From contig NZ_WTYQ01000002.1 in assembly GCF_009828105.1 (NCBI RefSeq), forward strand, positions 310,001 through 374,000: a DNA stretch of 64,000 bases, read 5' to 3'. The position numbers and the translations under genes are program-made. How positions within the stretch are numbered: the stretch's first letter is position 1; every line of letters begins with the position of its first letter. Shown in pieces: positions 28,273-37,263 of the stretch. The notes beneath the pieces are model-generated. The model saw only the letters and a list, made by a program, of their open reading frames with translations, was not told the DNA's origin and ran no database searches. This stretch comes from Altericroceibacterium indicum (lineage in GTDB: Bacteria; Pseudomonadota; Alphaproteobacteria; Sphingomonadales; Sphingomonadaceae).

Positions 28273-28590
28273 TCAGTCTTCTTCAGAGATCGTAACACGC
28301 AGGCCATCCAGATCATCGGTCAGCTTGATCTGGCAGGACAAGCGTGAGCTTTCATCACGATGATCAGAACTGTCGAGCAGATCATTTTCATCTTCAGACA
28401 TGGCAGGGAGCTTGTCCTTGAAGGCCGGGTCAACATGCACATGGCAGGTTGCGCAAGAGCAGCAACCACCGCACAAGGCGAGCAATTCATCAAAACCATT
28501 GTCCCGAATGGCTTCCATCACGGTGAGGCCGGAATCAGCTTCAACTGCGCGTTCTTCACCATCACGATTGACGACGATCAGTTTGGGCAT
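28273..28590 (-). CDS. Adrenodoxin-type [2Fe-2S] ferredoxin
   Basis: A 105-residue electron carrier. [14 protein letters not shown] opens the beta-grasp fold. The cluster ligands lie in [16 protein letters not shown], the vertebrate/P450-type CX5CX2C pattern with one extra Cys. The fourth ligand is the Cys of [12 protein letters not shown] 28590 is preferred over a far-upstream in-frame start because the extension runs through the divergent glycosylase gene. Partners are not visible locally; such ferredoxins serve P450s, Rieske oxygenases or Fe-S assembly. Confidence 0.92.
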   Translation of the reverse strand: MPKLIVVNRDGEERAVEADSGLTVMEAIRDNGFDELLALCGGCCSCATCHVHVDPAFKDKLPAMSEDENDLLDSSDHRDESSRLSCQIKLTDDLDGLRVTISEED

Positions 28591-28695
28591 TGCGGTCGGT
28601 TCCCTGTATTGGCAAGCGGCTGGTCTGCCGCAATTGGGGGCAGCTAGGGCAATTGGCCGGGTTTTGGCAAGATGCCGCAAAGGAGTATGCGCGCT

Positions 28696-29313
28696 ATGGG
28701 ACTTAAAATCGCACAAATCCGCAAAAGTCTGGACGCGATTGCGGCCCGTGAACCCTCCATTGCTACAGCACTGCAACAAACCGGCTATCCGGAAGAGCGC
28801 ATTCGCCCAACCGGTTATCGCACCTTGTTGCGCACCATTGTCGGCCAGCAGGTCAGCGTAGCCTCCGCCGCCAGCGTGTGGAACAAGCTCGAAGTACTGC
28901 TTGGCGAAGACATGCTGCCGGAGGAATTGCTGGCGCAGGATTTCGATGCCTTGCGCGCCTGTGGTCTGTCCCGCCAGAAACAGGGCTATGCCCGCAGCCT
29001 GTGCGAATTGGTGGTGAGCGGTGAACTCGATCTCGATGATCTGCCGCAGGATGATGAAGAGGCCATCGCAGAGCTTATCAAGATCAAGGGGATAGGCCGC
29101 TGGTCCGCTGAAATTTACCTGCTTTTTGCCGAAGGGCGGCCCGATATCTGGCCAGCAGGAGATCTTGCGGTGCAGATCGGTATTGGCAAACTTCTCGGCC
29201 TGCCAGAACGGCCGAGCGAAAAAGAAACCCGCGCGCTGGCAGAGAGCTGGCGGCCCCATCGTGGTGCGCTGGCGATCTTCACCTGGCATTGTTATAACAA
29301 TCCCGCGCTCTGA
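28696..29313 (+). CDS. DNA-3-methyladenine glycosylase II (AlkA/HhH-GPD family)
   Basis: Base-excision repair enzyme that removes alkylated purines. The product is 205 residues, shorter than E. coli AlkA because the N-terminal Ada-like domain is absent. [20 protein letters not shown] is the family's early helix. The helix-hairpin-helix [17 protein letters not shown] is followed by [10 protein letters not shown] with the catalytic Asp. ATG 28696 is used because AGGAG lies ten bases upstream; an earlier ATG at 28687 is too close to it. It is divergent from the ferredoxin gene. Confidence 0.93.
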   Translation: MGLKIAQIRKSLDAIAAREPSIATALQQTGYPEERIRPTGYRTLLRTIVGQQVSVASAASVWNKLEVLLGEDMLPEELLAQDFDALRACGLSRQKQGYARSLCELVVSGELDLDDLPQDDEEAIAELIKIKGIGRWSAEIYLLFAEGRPDIWPAGDLAVQIGIGKLLGLPERPSEKETRALAESWRPHRGALAIFTWHCYNNPAL

Positions 29314-29397
29314 TACCGATATTCTTGTGCCGCCCCCTTTCACGGAAGGGTGATCGTCTCCAGATAAAGCTCCCAATCACTACCCAAGGGAGACTTC

Positions 29398-31344
29398 ATG
29401 AACGCCCCGGCCAAGCTCGACACCATTCCCCTGATCCCCCGCGATTCGCTCTATGGCAATCCGACCCGCGCAGGAGGGCAGATCAGCCCCGACGGAAAAT
29501 GGATCAGTTGGATGGCCCCCGATCAGGGCGTGATGAATGTCTGGATCGCCCCGGCGGATGATCTCTCGGCGGAAAAGCTGATGACCCACGCGACCGAGCG
29601 GCCCATTCCGCAATATTTCTGGTCTCCGGATTCACAGAGCCTCCTCTATGTGCAGGACAAAGGCGGGGATGAGAATTTCCTCCTCTATGGCATCGACATA
29701 GCCAGCGGGGAGGAGCGCAATCTGACGCCTTTCGAAAATACCCGCGTGCAGATCATGGGCACATCCGAAACGATCCGCGATTCCATTCTGGTCGGCCTCA
29801 ACAATCGCGATGCGCGGCTGCATGATGTCCACCGGCTCAACCTCCATACCGGCGAATTGACGCTGGTCATGGAAAATCCGGGCTTCGTATCCTTCCTTGC
29901 AGATGACAGCCTGACACTGCGTTGGGCTATGCGCCCCAATGCCAGCGGGGGGATGGATTTCTTCGAGATTACGAACGGCACAACCATTGCCGAAACGCCG
30001 AGCGAAACCACCGCACTGGAAGATGCCCTCACCACCAGCCCGGCAGGCTACACGGTGGATGGCAAGACGCTTTACTGGATCGACAGCCGTGGGCGCAACA
30101 CCGCGGCGCTGATTGCACAGGACAGCGAAACGGGTGAAAAGCGCATCATTGCAGAGAATGACAAGGCCGATATTGGCGGCACCCTGGCGCATCCCAAAAC
30201 CGGTGAAGTGCAGGCCTATTCGGTCAATTATCTTGTCAATGAATGGGTCGTGCTGGATTCAGACATAAAGGCCTCACTCGATTGGCTTGGTGAACAGCTT
30301 GAAGGCGAATTTGGCATTTCATCTCGCACGGACGACGATGACCGCTGGATCGTGTGGAATGACCCACTGGTCGCGCCCAGCCGTTCTTACCTCTATGACC
30401 GCAATGCACAGACACTGACATTGCTCTACACCACAAGGCCCGAACTGGAAGGCGCACCGCTCCGGCCGATGCATCCGCTGGAAATCACTGCGCGCGATGG
30501 GCTGGTGCTGCCAAGCTACCTCACCCTGCCGCCAGGCACTGACCCGCAAAACACTGGAACGCCTCACGATCCCGTGCCGATGGTTCTGCTGGTCCATGGC
30601 GGCCCTTGGGCACGCGACAATTATGGTTTCAACCGGGCACATCAATGGCTCGCCAATCGGGGCTATGCGGTACTCTCCGTTAATTATCGTGGTTCGACCG
30701 GCTTCGGGAAGGATTTCATCACCGCTGCCAATCTCGAATGGGCGGGCAAGATGCATGACGATCTGATCGATGCGGTCGATTATGCGGTGGAACGCGGCAT
30801 TGCCGATAAGGACAAGGTCGCCATCATGGGCGGTTCTTACGGTGGCTATGCAACGCTGGTAGGCCTCACCCAAACGGGTGATCGCTTTGCTTGCGGGGTG
30901 GACATTGTCGGCCCGTCCAACCTTGAGACGCTGCTGGAAACGATCCCGCCCTATTGGGAACCGATGATCGCCCAGTTTCATGAACGCATGGGCAATCCCA
31001 ACACGGATGACGGCAAGGCACTGCTGAAAGAGCGTTCACCGCTCTATAAGGCAAGCGAGATCACCAAGCCGCTGCTGATCGGCCAGGGTGCCAATGATCC
31101 GCGCGTCAAGCAGTCCGAAAGCGATCAGATTGTCGATGCGATGAAACAAGCCGGCGTGCCGGTCACCTATGTGTTGTTCCCCGATGAAGGCCATGGCTTT
31201 GCCCGGCCTGAAAACAACATCGCATTCAACGCCATTGCGGAAAACTTCCTCGCTCATTGCCTTGGTGGCCGCGCTGAGGCGATGGGGGAGACTGTTGCCG
31301 CCTCCACCGCCAAAATCGTGACCGGCAAGGAATTGGTGCGCTGA
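29398..31344 (+). CDS. S9 family peptidase (acylaminoacyl-peptidase type)
   Basis: Cytoplasmic serine peptidase of the prolyl-oligopeptidase clan, expected to cleave short or N-blocked peptides. The 648-residue product lacks a signal peptide. An N-terminal beta-propeller (WMAPDQGVMNVWIAPADD, YFWSPDSQSLLYVQD) covers about 20-370. The alpha/beta-hydrolase domain follows, with Ser480 in MGGSYGGYA, Asp567 in GANDPRV and His599 in DEGHGFA. GGGAG before the ATG supports the start. It ends one base from the convergent phhB gene. Confidence 0.92.
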   Translation: MNAPAKLDTIPLIPRDSLYGNPTRAGGQISPDGKWISWMAPDQGVMNVWIAPADDLSAEKLMTHATERPIPQYFWSPDSQSLLYVQDKGGDENFLLYGIDIASGEERNLTPFENTRVQIMGTSETIRDSILVGLNNRDARLHDVHRLNLHTGELTLVMENPGFVSFLADDSLTLRWAMRPNASGGMDFFEITNGTTIAETPSETTALEDALTTSPAGYTVDGKTLYWIDSRGRNTAALIAQDSETGEKRIIAENDKADIGGTLAHPKTGEVQAYSVNYLVNEWVVLDSDIKASLDWLGEQLEGEFGISSRTDDDDRWIVWNDPLVAPSRSYLYDRNAQTLTLLYTTRPELEGAPLRPMHPLEITARDGLVLPSYLTLPPGTDPQNTGTPHDPVPMVLLVHGGPWARDNYGFNRAHQWLANRGYAVLSVNYRGSTGFGKDFITAANLEWAGKMHDDLIDAVDYAVERGIADKDKVAIMGGSYGGYATLVGLTQTGDRFACGVDIVGPSNLETLLETIPPYWEPMIAQFHERMGNPNTDDGKALLKERSPLYKASEITKPLLIGQGANDPRVKQSESDQIVDAMKQAGVPVTYVLFPDEGHGFARPENNIAFNAIAENFLAHCLGGRAEAMGETVAASTAKIVTGKELVR

Positions 31345-31345
31345 T

Positions 31346-31633
31346 TCAATAAGCGTTGATCGCTTTGGCCATGGTGACATCACGCTCTGATAATCCATCC
31401 GCATCATGGGTGGTGAGCGTGATGTCCACCCGGTTATAGACATTGGACCATTCCGGGTGGTGGTCCATTTTGTCCGCCAGCAAGGCGACGCGGGTCATGA
31501 ATCCGAAAGCCTCGTTAAAATCGGCGAATTGGAAGCTGCGGCTGATGGCCTTGCTGTCATCACGCAGGGTCCATTTGCCAAGCTCGGCCAATGCCTGTGC
31601 GCGTTCGCTATCGGTCAAAGCTGAAATACCCAT
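31346..31633 (-). CDS. phhB: Pterin-4a-carbinolamine dehydratase
   Basis: Dehydrates 4a-hydroxytetrahydropterin, recycling the cofactor of aromatic amino-acid hydroxylases. The 95-residue product is of standard length. [32 protein letters not shown] contains the active-site His-His and the conserved PEW. No phenylalanine hydroxylase gene is visible nearby. It converges on the S9 peptidase and is divergent from ccmA. Confidence 0.95.
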   Translation of the reverse strand: MGISALTDSERAQALAELGKWTLRDDSKAISRSFQFADFNEAFGFMTRVALLADKMDHHPEWSNVYNRVDITLTTHDADGLSERDVTMAKAINAY

Positions 31634-31688
31634 GGCTTCTTTCTCCTGAACTTGTCGCTGGTGATCCTTTGGCCTAACGCTTGGGCTT

Positions 31689-32267
31689 ATGGAAGAGTGC
31701 CGCCTTACTGGTGATGATATAGCCTGTTTACGCGGCGAACGATTGCTGTTCCGCCGCCTGTCACTGGCGCTTTCCTCCGGCGAAGCGCTTCATCTTGCCG
31801 GGCCAAACGGCATCGGCAAATCCAGCCTGATCCGCATTCTTGCCGGATTGCGCCGCCCCTATGCCGGAGTGATTAACCGCATGGGCGCTATAGGCCTGCT
31901 GGATGAACGCCCCGTACTCGATGAACATCTGCCCTTGGGCAAGGCCCTCGATTTCTGGAGCCGGATTGATGCCAGCGCGCAAAGCCATTGGGAGCAGCTA
32001 GGGCTTGAACCGCTTGCCGATGTCCCTGTGCGCTATCTTTCCACCGGGCAACGCAAACGGGCCGCCCTTGCCCGCCTTGCCGGACAGGGCGCGCCGATCT
32101 GGCTGCTCGACGAACCGCTGAACGGTTTGGACAGCGATGCCGTTGCAACATGTGAAAGCATGGTAGCACAACACTGCGCCAGCGGAGGCATTGCCATTAT
32201 CGCCTCACATCAGCCCTTTGCCATGCCCGGCCTTACAAAACTGATGCTGGGCGAATACGCCGCATGA
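31689..32267 (+). CDS. ccmA: Haem exporter ATP-binding protein CcmA
   Basis: ATPase of the CcmABCD complex that releases holo-CcmE for cytochrome c maturation. The 192-residue product has Walker [13 protein letters not shown], the signature motif [14 protein letters not shown] and Walker [13 protein letters not shown], then the switch His in IIASHQP. The length is typical of CcmA. Its stop overlaps the ccmB start by four bases. ccmC, ccmD and ccmE are not in this window. Confidence 0.94.
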   Translation: MEECRLTGDDIACLRGERLLFRRLSLALSSGEALHLAGPNGIGKSSLIRILAGLRRPYAGVINRMGAIGLLDERPVLDEHLPLGKALDFWSRIDASAQSHWEQLGLEPLADVPVRYLSTGQRKRAALARLAGQGAPIWLLDEPLNGLDSDAVATCESMVAQHCASGGIAIIASHQPFAMPGLTKLMLGEYAA

Positions 32268-32938
32268 GCGCAGTTCTGGCCCTGCTCAAGCGCGATCTGG
32301 CGCTGTTGACGCCCGGTGCCCATGGCGGTGGAGGGAGACGCGGCGGCACCATGCTTCCGCTGCTGTTCTTCCTTGCCGTGGCTATGCTCTATCCCTTTGC
32401 CGTGGGTCCGGATGCGCCCTTGCTCGCCCGGACAGGCGGCGGCGTGATCTGGGTCGCGGCACTCCTCGCCGCCATCCTCCCGCTCGACCGGCTGCTTGCC
32501 CCCGATGTGGAGCAGGGCTTCTTTGACCAATGGGCCTTGCGCGGCATTTCCGAAGAGCTGGTGGTGGCCGTGCGGATGATCGCCCATTGGCTGAGCTTCG
32601 GCCCGCCGCTGATGCTCGCCACCCTCCCGGCTGCTGCCCTGCTCGGCATTGACGGGGCCACTTTACGCATAGTGGAGCTGGGCCTGCTCGCCGGAACGCC
32701 CGGCCTTGCCGCGATCGGCATCATCATTGCCGCGCTCACCGTTTCGCTGCGATCGGGCGCAGCCCTGTCCGGCCTGCTGGTGATCCCGCTCGCCGTGCCG
32801 CTGCTCATTTTCGGTGCCGGAAGCCTCTCCACCGGAGGCGAAGGCGGCCTTGCCCTGACCGCAGCCATCAGCCTCGCCCTGATAGCCGCCGCCCCCTTCG
32901 CAGGCGGAGCCGCGATCAGAGCAGCGCGTGAGGGGTGA
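32264..32938 (+). CDS. ccmB: Haem exporter membrane protein CcmB
   Basis: Inner-membrane subunit of the CcmABCD complex. The 224-residue product has about six hydrophobic spans. Family landmarks are LKRDLALLTPG near the start, LPLLFFLAVAMLYPFAVGPD, and LDRLLAPDVEQGFFDQWALRG. The identity is supported by tight coupling to ccmA. Downstream, where other ccm genes might stand, lies the AT-rich mrr gene on the opposite strand. Confidence 0.93.
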   Translation: MSAVLALLKRDLALLTPGAHGGGGRRGGTMLPLLFFLAVAMLYPFAVGPDAPLLARTGGGVIWVAALLAAILPLDRLLAPDVEQGFFDQWALRGISEELVVAVRMIAHWLSFGPPLMLATLPAAALLGIDGATLRIVELGLLAGTPGLAAIGIIIAALTVSLRSGAALSGLLVIPLAVPLLIFGAGSLSTGGEGGLALTAAISLALIAAAPFAGGAAIRAAREG

Positions 32939-32984
32939 GATTACTTGTTGGCACGTTGGCACGCTTTGCGCAGCAGTAGTTCGA

Positions 32985-33902
32985 TCAAACTTCGAAAAAG
33001 TCTTCGTCCAGGCGCTTAACTTGAACAATACGGCTCACTCGCACGCCGACTCCAAATTCGATCATCAACTCAGTCAAACGCTGGCCATCGATCAGAATGA
33101 TCCGCTGCTGAAGTGCATTCGCATAATCTTTGGCATGCCTGCTAAAAGTCGATGTGGTGACAAACACGCCTTTAGAGGCCCCCAAGCCTACCAGACTGCC
33201 GACAAAGCCCTGTATTTCAGGCCGTCCGATCAAATTTTCGGCAGCATAGCGCTTTGCTTGAACATATATACGATCAAGCCCCAAACGATCTTCGTCAATG
33301 ACTCCATCTACACCGCCATCGCCCGACTTGCCTAAACCACGCGCAGCATTTTCATGAGTGCCGCCGTAGCCCATCGCCACGAGCAATTCGACGATAATGC
33401 GTTCAAAAAATGCCGGAGTCTGATCAAGAATACGATTGAGCAAATCGCTTCTGAGCGTGTTGTTGAGCACTCTATGAGCACTATCAATCTGCTCTTCGGG
33501 AGTTGAGGTATCCGCTATGAGATCTTCACTTTCTTCAGCATCACTCTCATCTGGCCGTTTCATTTTTGCTTCAAACTCAGCATATGCTGGGTATGCCTTC
33601 AACAAGTCGACGTTAATTTCCGACGGTTGGCGATCCAGCAAATTGCGACCTTCAGCAGAAGCTAAAAACACGCCTCTTCTTGGACTGTCGATAAGCCCGG
33701 CCTTTGACATGTAAAATTTGGCCCAATGTATCCGATTGTGTAATAATCGCTGGGTGCCGCTCGGAAGCAATTCTTCGCGTTCTTCTTCGCTTAGGCCGAG
33801 ATCATCAGCGATTTTTTCCGCAGCTATCGGAACTCGCGTTTCTCCAACTGCCGCTATTTTTAGCAGAGGCAGCATAAGCTGCTGATAGTTTGGTATGGCC
33901 AT
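32985..33902 (-). CDS. mrr: Mrr-type restriction endonuclease (type IV)
   Basis: Modification-dependent endonuclease expected to cut DNA carrying foreign methylation. The 305-residue product matches E. coli Mrr in length. A winged-helix N-domain covers about 1-90, an acidic linker 115-140, and a PD-(D/E)xK nuclease domain follows, with GDGGVDG (Asp199) and VQAKRY (QAK at 215-217). No methyltransferase or specificity gene is nearby, as expected for type IV. Base composition is visibly lower in GC than ccmB and map; one 60-base line inside it is about 45 percent GC. This suggests horizontal acquisition. Confidence 0.92.
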   Translation of the reverse strand: MAIPNYQQLMLPLLKIAAVGETRVPIAAEKIADDLGLSEEEREELLPSGTQRLLHNRIHWAKFYMSKAGLIDSPRRGVFLASAEGRNLLDRQPSEINVDLLKAYPAYAEFEAKMKRPDESDAEESEDLIADTSTPEEQIDSAHRVLNNTLRSDLLNRILDQTPAFFERIIVELLVAMGYGGTHENAARGLGKSGDGGVDGVIDEDRLGLDRIYVQAKRYAAENLIGRPEIQGFVGSLVGLGASKGVFVTTSTFSRHAKDYANALQQRIILIDGQRLTELMIEFGVGVRVSRIVQVKRLDEDFFEV

Positions 33903-33939
33903 ATCAAACTTATATCGACCCCGTCACCGCGCACAAATG

Positions 33940-33968
33940 CAAACACACCGCATCATGCAGTGTGTTTG
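33940..33968. repeat. 29-base near-perfect dyad between map and mrr
   Basis: CAAACACAC (33940-33948) and GTGTGTTTG (33960-33968) are perfect 9-base arms. Inside them GCAT and ATGC continue the symmetry around one central base, so only two flanking pairs and the centre break the dyad. It lies 20 bases past the map stop and 38 bases upstream of the mrr start. No T-run follows on the minus strand. It could be an mrr operator or an atypical map terminator. Confidence 0.6.
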
Positions 33969-33988
33969 TAGATACTTTAGAGATCAAC

Positions 33989-34819
33989 TCACACCCCGTA
34001 AGGCGGCTTGTGCAGGCCCTTGGGGCTTTCGGTGAAAATTTCGCGCCCGGTTTCTGTGATGCCGATCGAGTGCTCGAACTGCGCGGTGAGCGATTTGTCG
34101 CGGGTTACGGCAGTCCAGCCGTCGTTGAGCATTTTCACGCCCGGTTTGCCGAGGTTGATCATTGGTTCGATGGTGAAGAACATGCCCGGTTTAAGCTCCG
34201 GCCCGGTTCCTGCACGGCCTGCGTGGACCACTTCGGGGGAATCGTGAAACAGGCGGCCAAGGCCATGGCCGCAGAACTCACGCACCACGCCATAACGATG
34301 GCTCTCGGCGTGTTTCTGGATCGCGGCGGAAATGTCACCAAGGCGGATGCCCGGCCGGGCCATATCCACACCGATCATCAGGCATTCATAGGTCACATCG
34401 ATCAGCCGCTTGGCCTTGATCGAGGCTTCGCCTGCCACATACATGCGGCTCGTGTCGCCATGCCAGCCATCAAGCAGCGGGGTCACGTCGATATTGAGAA
34501 TATCGCCTTCCTTGATGATCTTGCTCGACGGAATGCCGTGGCAGACCACATGGTTCAAGGAAATGCAGCAACTATGCGTATAGCCGCGATAGCCAAGCGT
34601 GGCCGGAACCGCGCCTGCATCCAGCGTCATCTCCCGCACGGCATCATCAAGCTGGGCGGTGGTGACGCCCGGCTGCACCATCGGGGCTAGCGCATCGAGG
34701 ATTTCTGCGGCAAGACGGCCCGCCTTGCGCATCCCTTCGAAGCCTTCCGGCCCATGCAGTTTGATTGTGCCGTCCCGGAGGACAGTTTCGGTTCCATCGA
34801 CATGCTGATATTCGGTCAT
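33989..34819 (-). CDS. map: Methionine aminopeptidase, type I
   Basis: Removes the initiator methionine from nascent proteins. The 276-residue product carries the five metal ligands of the pita-bread fold: Asp in ILNIDVTPLLDGWHGD and the next DTSRMY Asp, His in EFCGHGLGRLFHD, and Glu in MFFTIEPM and in SLTAQFEHSIGIT. TLGYRGYTHSCCISLNHVVCHGIP is the conserved substrate region. The N-terminal extension is short and has no zinc finger. It is monocistronic, with mrr following on the same strand across a dyad. Confidence 0.97.
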   Translation of the reverse strand: MTEYQHVDGTETVLRDGTIKLHGPEGFEGMRKAGRLAAEILDALAPMVQPGVTTAQLDDAVREMTLDAGAVPATLGYRGYTHSCCISLNHVVCHGIPSSKIIKEGDILNIDVTPLLDGWHGDTSRMYVAGEASIKAKRLIDVTYECLMIGVDMARPGIRLGDISAAIQKHAESHRYGVVREFCGHGLGRLFHDSPEVVHAGRAGTGPELKPGMFFTIEPMINLGKPGVKMLNDGWTAVTRDKSLTAQFEHSIGITETGREIFTESPKGLHKPPYGV

Positions 34820-34859
34820 GGAAACCCATGTAGCGATGGAACCGACAAATTGCGAGGCG

Positions 34860-35705
34860 TCACTTCTTCGCGCTGAAACTTGCGCGATATTGTGGCTTCA
34901 CCGTTGCGATCACGTCCTTCGTCACAGGCAGAGTGACTTCATAAGAGCCTTCTGCATAAGGTCCGGCATTATAGGCGGGGACCAGAAAGCCGATCCGGTC
35001 AAAGCTCTTCCCGTTGGAGGAGCCGAGGATAACTGTCGAATTGTCCACCGGGTCAATGCAGGATGTGAACGGATCTGCTTCATCGCGCTTCACGATTTCA
35101 CCGCGCTTTTTAGACCGGGACTTGTCCAGTTGATCGCAGAACGCATCTTTCACTACATTCGCAAGCGCTGGGCCGGATATGAAGACATCCATGGTGTTCA
35201 GCGCTTTTTCCGCCTTCTTGTCCCACAGGAGACTATCAAAGACGGTCATGCCATGGGCACCGCCCGTATAGCTGTAATTGGTAGAAGAAAGGCTGAGCCA
35301 ATCGGGCAAATCAGTCACCACGCTCCATTCCACAACATTGCTGTAGGCGCGATAGGGATAATTATCTTTCTTGGCTGAAGCCTGCCCTTCCGTGGCCGAC
35401 TTTTCCAATTCCTGGCCAGCTTCATCAAGACGCCGATCCAGCAATTTGGATAGTTTGGGAATGGCAGCCGCCTTGCCCGGATAGCTATATTCAAACTGCA
35501 TCAGATCCGTATCGACCTTGACCGAACGGCCTTTGACGTCGCTGATAGATGCACTGGCCGAAGATCCATCAGCAGAAGCCGTCGCACTTGCGCTGGAACT
35601 GGCGCCAGCTTCCGCATTGGCTACAGCGTCATCGGCCTTGTTCGCACCAGCCGAACAGGCTGACAGTAATGCAGCCATTGCAAAAACCGAAACAAGTCGC
35701 TTCAT
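34860..35705 (-). CDS. DUF3298 (RsiV-like) lipoprotein
   Basis: A 281-residue predicted lipoprotein with signal KRLVSVFAMAALLSAC, the lipobox Cys being near residue 17. A Ser/Ala/Asp-rich spacer of about 40 residues follows. The rest matches the DUF4163-DUF3298 layout of PdaC and RsiV relatives: FEYSYPGKAAAIPKL, then YSNVVEWSVVTDLPDWLSL, then YSYTGGAHGM and FLVPAYNAGPYAEG. The function in Gram-negatives is not established; carbohydrate or lysozyme binding is known for some relatives. ATG 35705 is chosen because it starts the signal peptide. Divergent from the M17 peptidase. Confidence 0.78.
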   Translation of the reverse strand: MKRLVSVFAMAALLSACSAGANKADDAVANAEAGASSSASATASADGSSASASISDVKGRSVKVDTDLMQFEYSYPGKAAAIPKLSKLLDRRLDEAGQELEKSATEGQASAKKDNYPYRAYSNVVEWSVVTDLPDWLSLSSTNYSYTGGAHGMTVFDSLLWDKKAEKALNTMDVFISGPALANVVKDAFCDQLDKSRSKKRGEIVKRDEADPFTSCIDPVDNSTVILGSSNGKSFDRIGFLVPAYNAGPYAEGSYEVTLPVTKDVIATVKPQYRASFSAKK

Positions 35706-35735
35706 GAACCATTCCCTTCTACACCGGCCTTTACA

Positions 35736-35747
35736 CACCATATGGTG
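35736..35747. promoter_or_regulatory. 12-base perfect palindrome in a divergent promoter
   Basis: CACCATATGGTG lies in the 85-base gap between the DUF3298 lipoprotein gene and the M17 aminopeptidase gene, which diverge. A perfect 12-base dyad here is suited to a dimeric repressor acting on both. No regulator gene is adjacent. Confidence 0.35.
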
Positions 35748-35790
35748 ACCGGCTTGATACATTTGATATAGACAGATTGACCCAACGACC

Positions 35791-37167
35791 ATGAACGCAG
35801 AATTGATCCAGACTGATCGCGGGCAGGATGCGATCGCCCTCCACCTTATCAATGCAGACGGCTTCGATAGTTTTATCAAAAAGCTGAATGCAGCACAGCG
35901 CGCAGCACTTAACGCACAAAAGTTCAGCGGCAAAGGCTATGAAACCGCCATTGTCCCTGAAGGTGATAGCTGGTTCGCCGTGGGCGGTGTGGCCAACCCT
36001 GCCAGCCTTTCAAGCTGGTGCATGGCGAAACTGGCTGAAGTTCTGCCTGCTGGCACCTATCGTCTGGCGTCGGGCGAACCCGGCCCGTCGCTCCATGGAT
36101 GGCAGACGGCGCAATATCGCTTCACCCGCTATAAGGAGAGCGACGATGCGGAAGGCCCGCGCATTCTGCTGACCAAGGATGTGAAAGCCATCGCCCCTGC
36201 CATCGCTGAAGCGCAGGCGGTGTACCTCGTGCGCGATATGGTGAACACGCCAGCCGAAGACATGGGGCCAGCCGCGCTTGAAGAACAGGCCGAAACTCTC
36301 GCCCAAAAGCATGGCGCTGCGCTCAAAGTCACCCGCGGTGATGCGCTGGAGCAGGAATATCCGATGGTTCACGCGGTGGGCCGCGCGGCGACCCGCAAAC
36401 ATGACCCGCGCATGATTGAGCTGACATGGGGCAAGGAAAATGCCCCCCGCCTCGCCATTGTGGGCAAAGGTGTTTGCTTTGATTCCGGCGGTCTGGATGT
36501 GAAATCTTCTTCCGGTATGCTGATCATGAAAAAGGATATGGGCGGTGCAGCCCATGCCCTCGCTCTGGCTGGCCTGATCATGCAATCGGGCCTTAACGTG
36601 CAGCTCCATTGCTGCGTACCTGCGGTGGAAAATGCCATTGCCGGAAACGCCTTCCGCCCCGGCGACGTATTGCGCAGCCGCAAGGGGTTGAGCGTTGAAA
36701 TCGGCAACACCGATGCAGAAGGTCGTCTGATCCTTGGCGATGCTCTGGCGCGCGCTTCGGAAGAAAAGCCTGAACTGATTATCGATTTTGCCACCCTCAC
36801 CGGTGCGGCGCGGGTTGCGCTGGGGCCTGACCTTCCTGCCCTGTTTGCCCGGAAAGATGAAACAGCAGATGCGCTGATCGCCAGTGGCCGGGCACATGAC
36901 GATGCAGTGTGGCGCTTGCCATTGCATGATGCCTATTCCGAATGGCTCCAATCCGATATGGCCGACACCAACAATGCCCATGGCAATTCCTTCGCCGGGG
37001 CAAGCGTGGCCGGGCTTTTCCTCGATAAATTCGTTGGCGAAGGCATCGATTGGGCACATTTTGATACCTATGCCTGGCGTCCGGCCGCCAAACCCGGCAG
37101 ACCGAAGGGCGGCGAAGCGCTGGGCCTGCGGGCCGCCTGGCACATGCTCCAATCACGGTTTGGGTGA
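35791..37167 (+). CDS. Leucyl aminopeptidase family protein (M17)
   Basis: Two-metal cytoplasmic aminopeptidase. The 458-residue product has a poorly conserved N-domain to about 150. The catalytic domain has VGKGVCFDSGGLDVKSSSGM (metal Lys and Asp), MKKDMGGAAHALALAGLI (second lysine and Asp) and IGNTDAEGRLILGDAL (metal ligands Asp and Glu, plus catalytic Arg). WRLPLHDAYSEWLQSDMAD is near the end. It resembles the alphaproteobacterial PepB-like branch rather than E. coli PepA. The next gene encodes only the SH3 part of what is often an NlpC/P60 peptidase. Confidence 0.93.
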   Translation: MNAELIQTDRGQDAIALHLINADGFDSFIKKLNAAQRAALNAQKFSGKGYETAIVPEGDSWFAVGGVANPASLSSWCMAKLAEVLPAGTYRLASGEPGPSLHGWQTAQYRFTRYKESDDAEGPRILLTKDVKAIAPAIAEAQAVYLVRDMVNTPAEDMGPAALEEQAETLAQKHGAALKVTRGDALEQEYPMVHAVGRAATRKHDPRMIELTWGKENAPRLAIVGKGVCFDSGGLDVKSSSGMLIMKKDMGGAAHALALAGLIMQSGLNVQLHCCVPAVENAIAGNAFRPGDVLRSRKGLSVEIGNTDAEGRLILGDALARASEEKPELIIDFATLTGAARVALGPDLPALFARKDETADALIASGRAHDDAVWRLPLHDAYSEWLQSDMADTNNAHGNSFAGASVAGLFLDKFVGEGIDWAHFDTYAWRPAAKPGRPKGGEALGLRAAWHMLQSRFG

Positions 37168-37263
37168 ATGCAACTTGCTGGAAAGCGAGCGCCATAACTT
37201 GCCCCCGCGCCGCAGGAACGCTAAGCGGCGCGCTTTCCTATAACTCCGGCACGAGACCAAGCG

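Noticed and set aside
28591-29376. Long minus-strand reading frame extending the ferredoxin N-terminus to 367 residues.
   Set aside because: The extension runs antisense through the glycosylase gene and has no family likeness; ATG 28590 gives a normal adrenodoxin-type ferredoxin.
31689-32938. ccmA-ccmB without ccmC considered as a broken cytochrome c maturation operon.
   Set aside because: Both genes are intact and ccm genes are often split among loci in alphaproteobacteria, so absence from this window is not evidence of loss.
36010-37152. 380-residue minus-strand frame opposite the M17 aminopeptidase.
   Set aside because: It is a shadow of a gene with clear catalytic motifs on the plus strand; composition is unlike a real protein.
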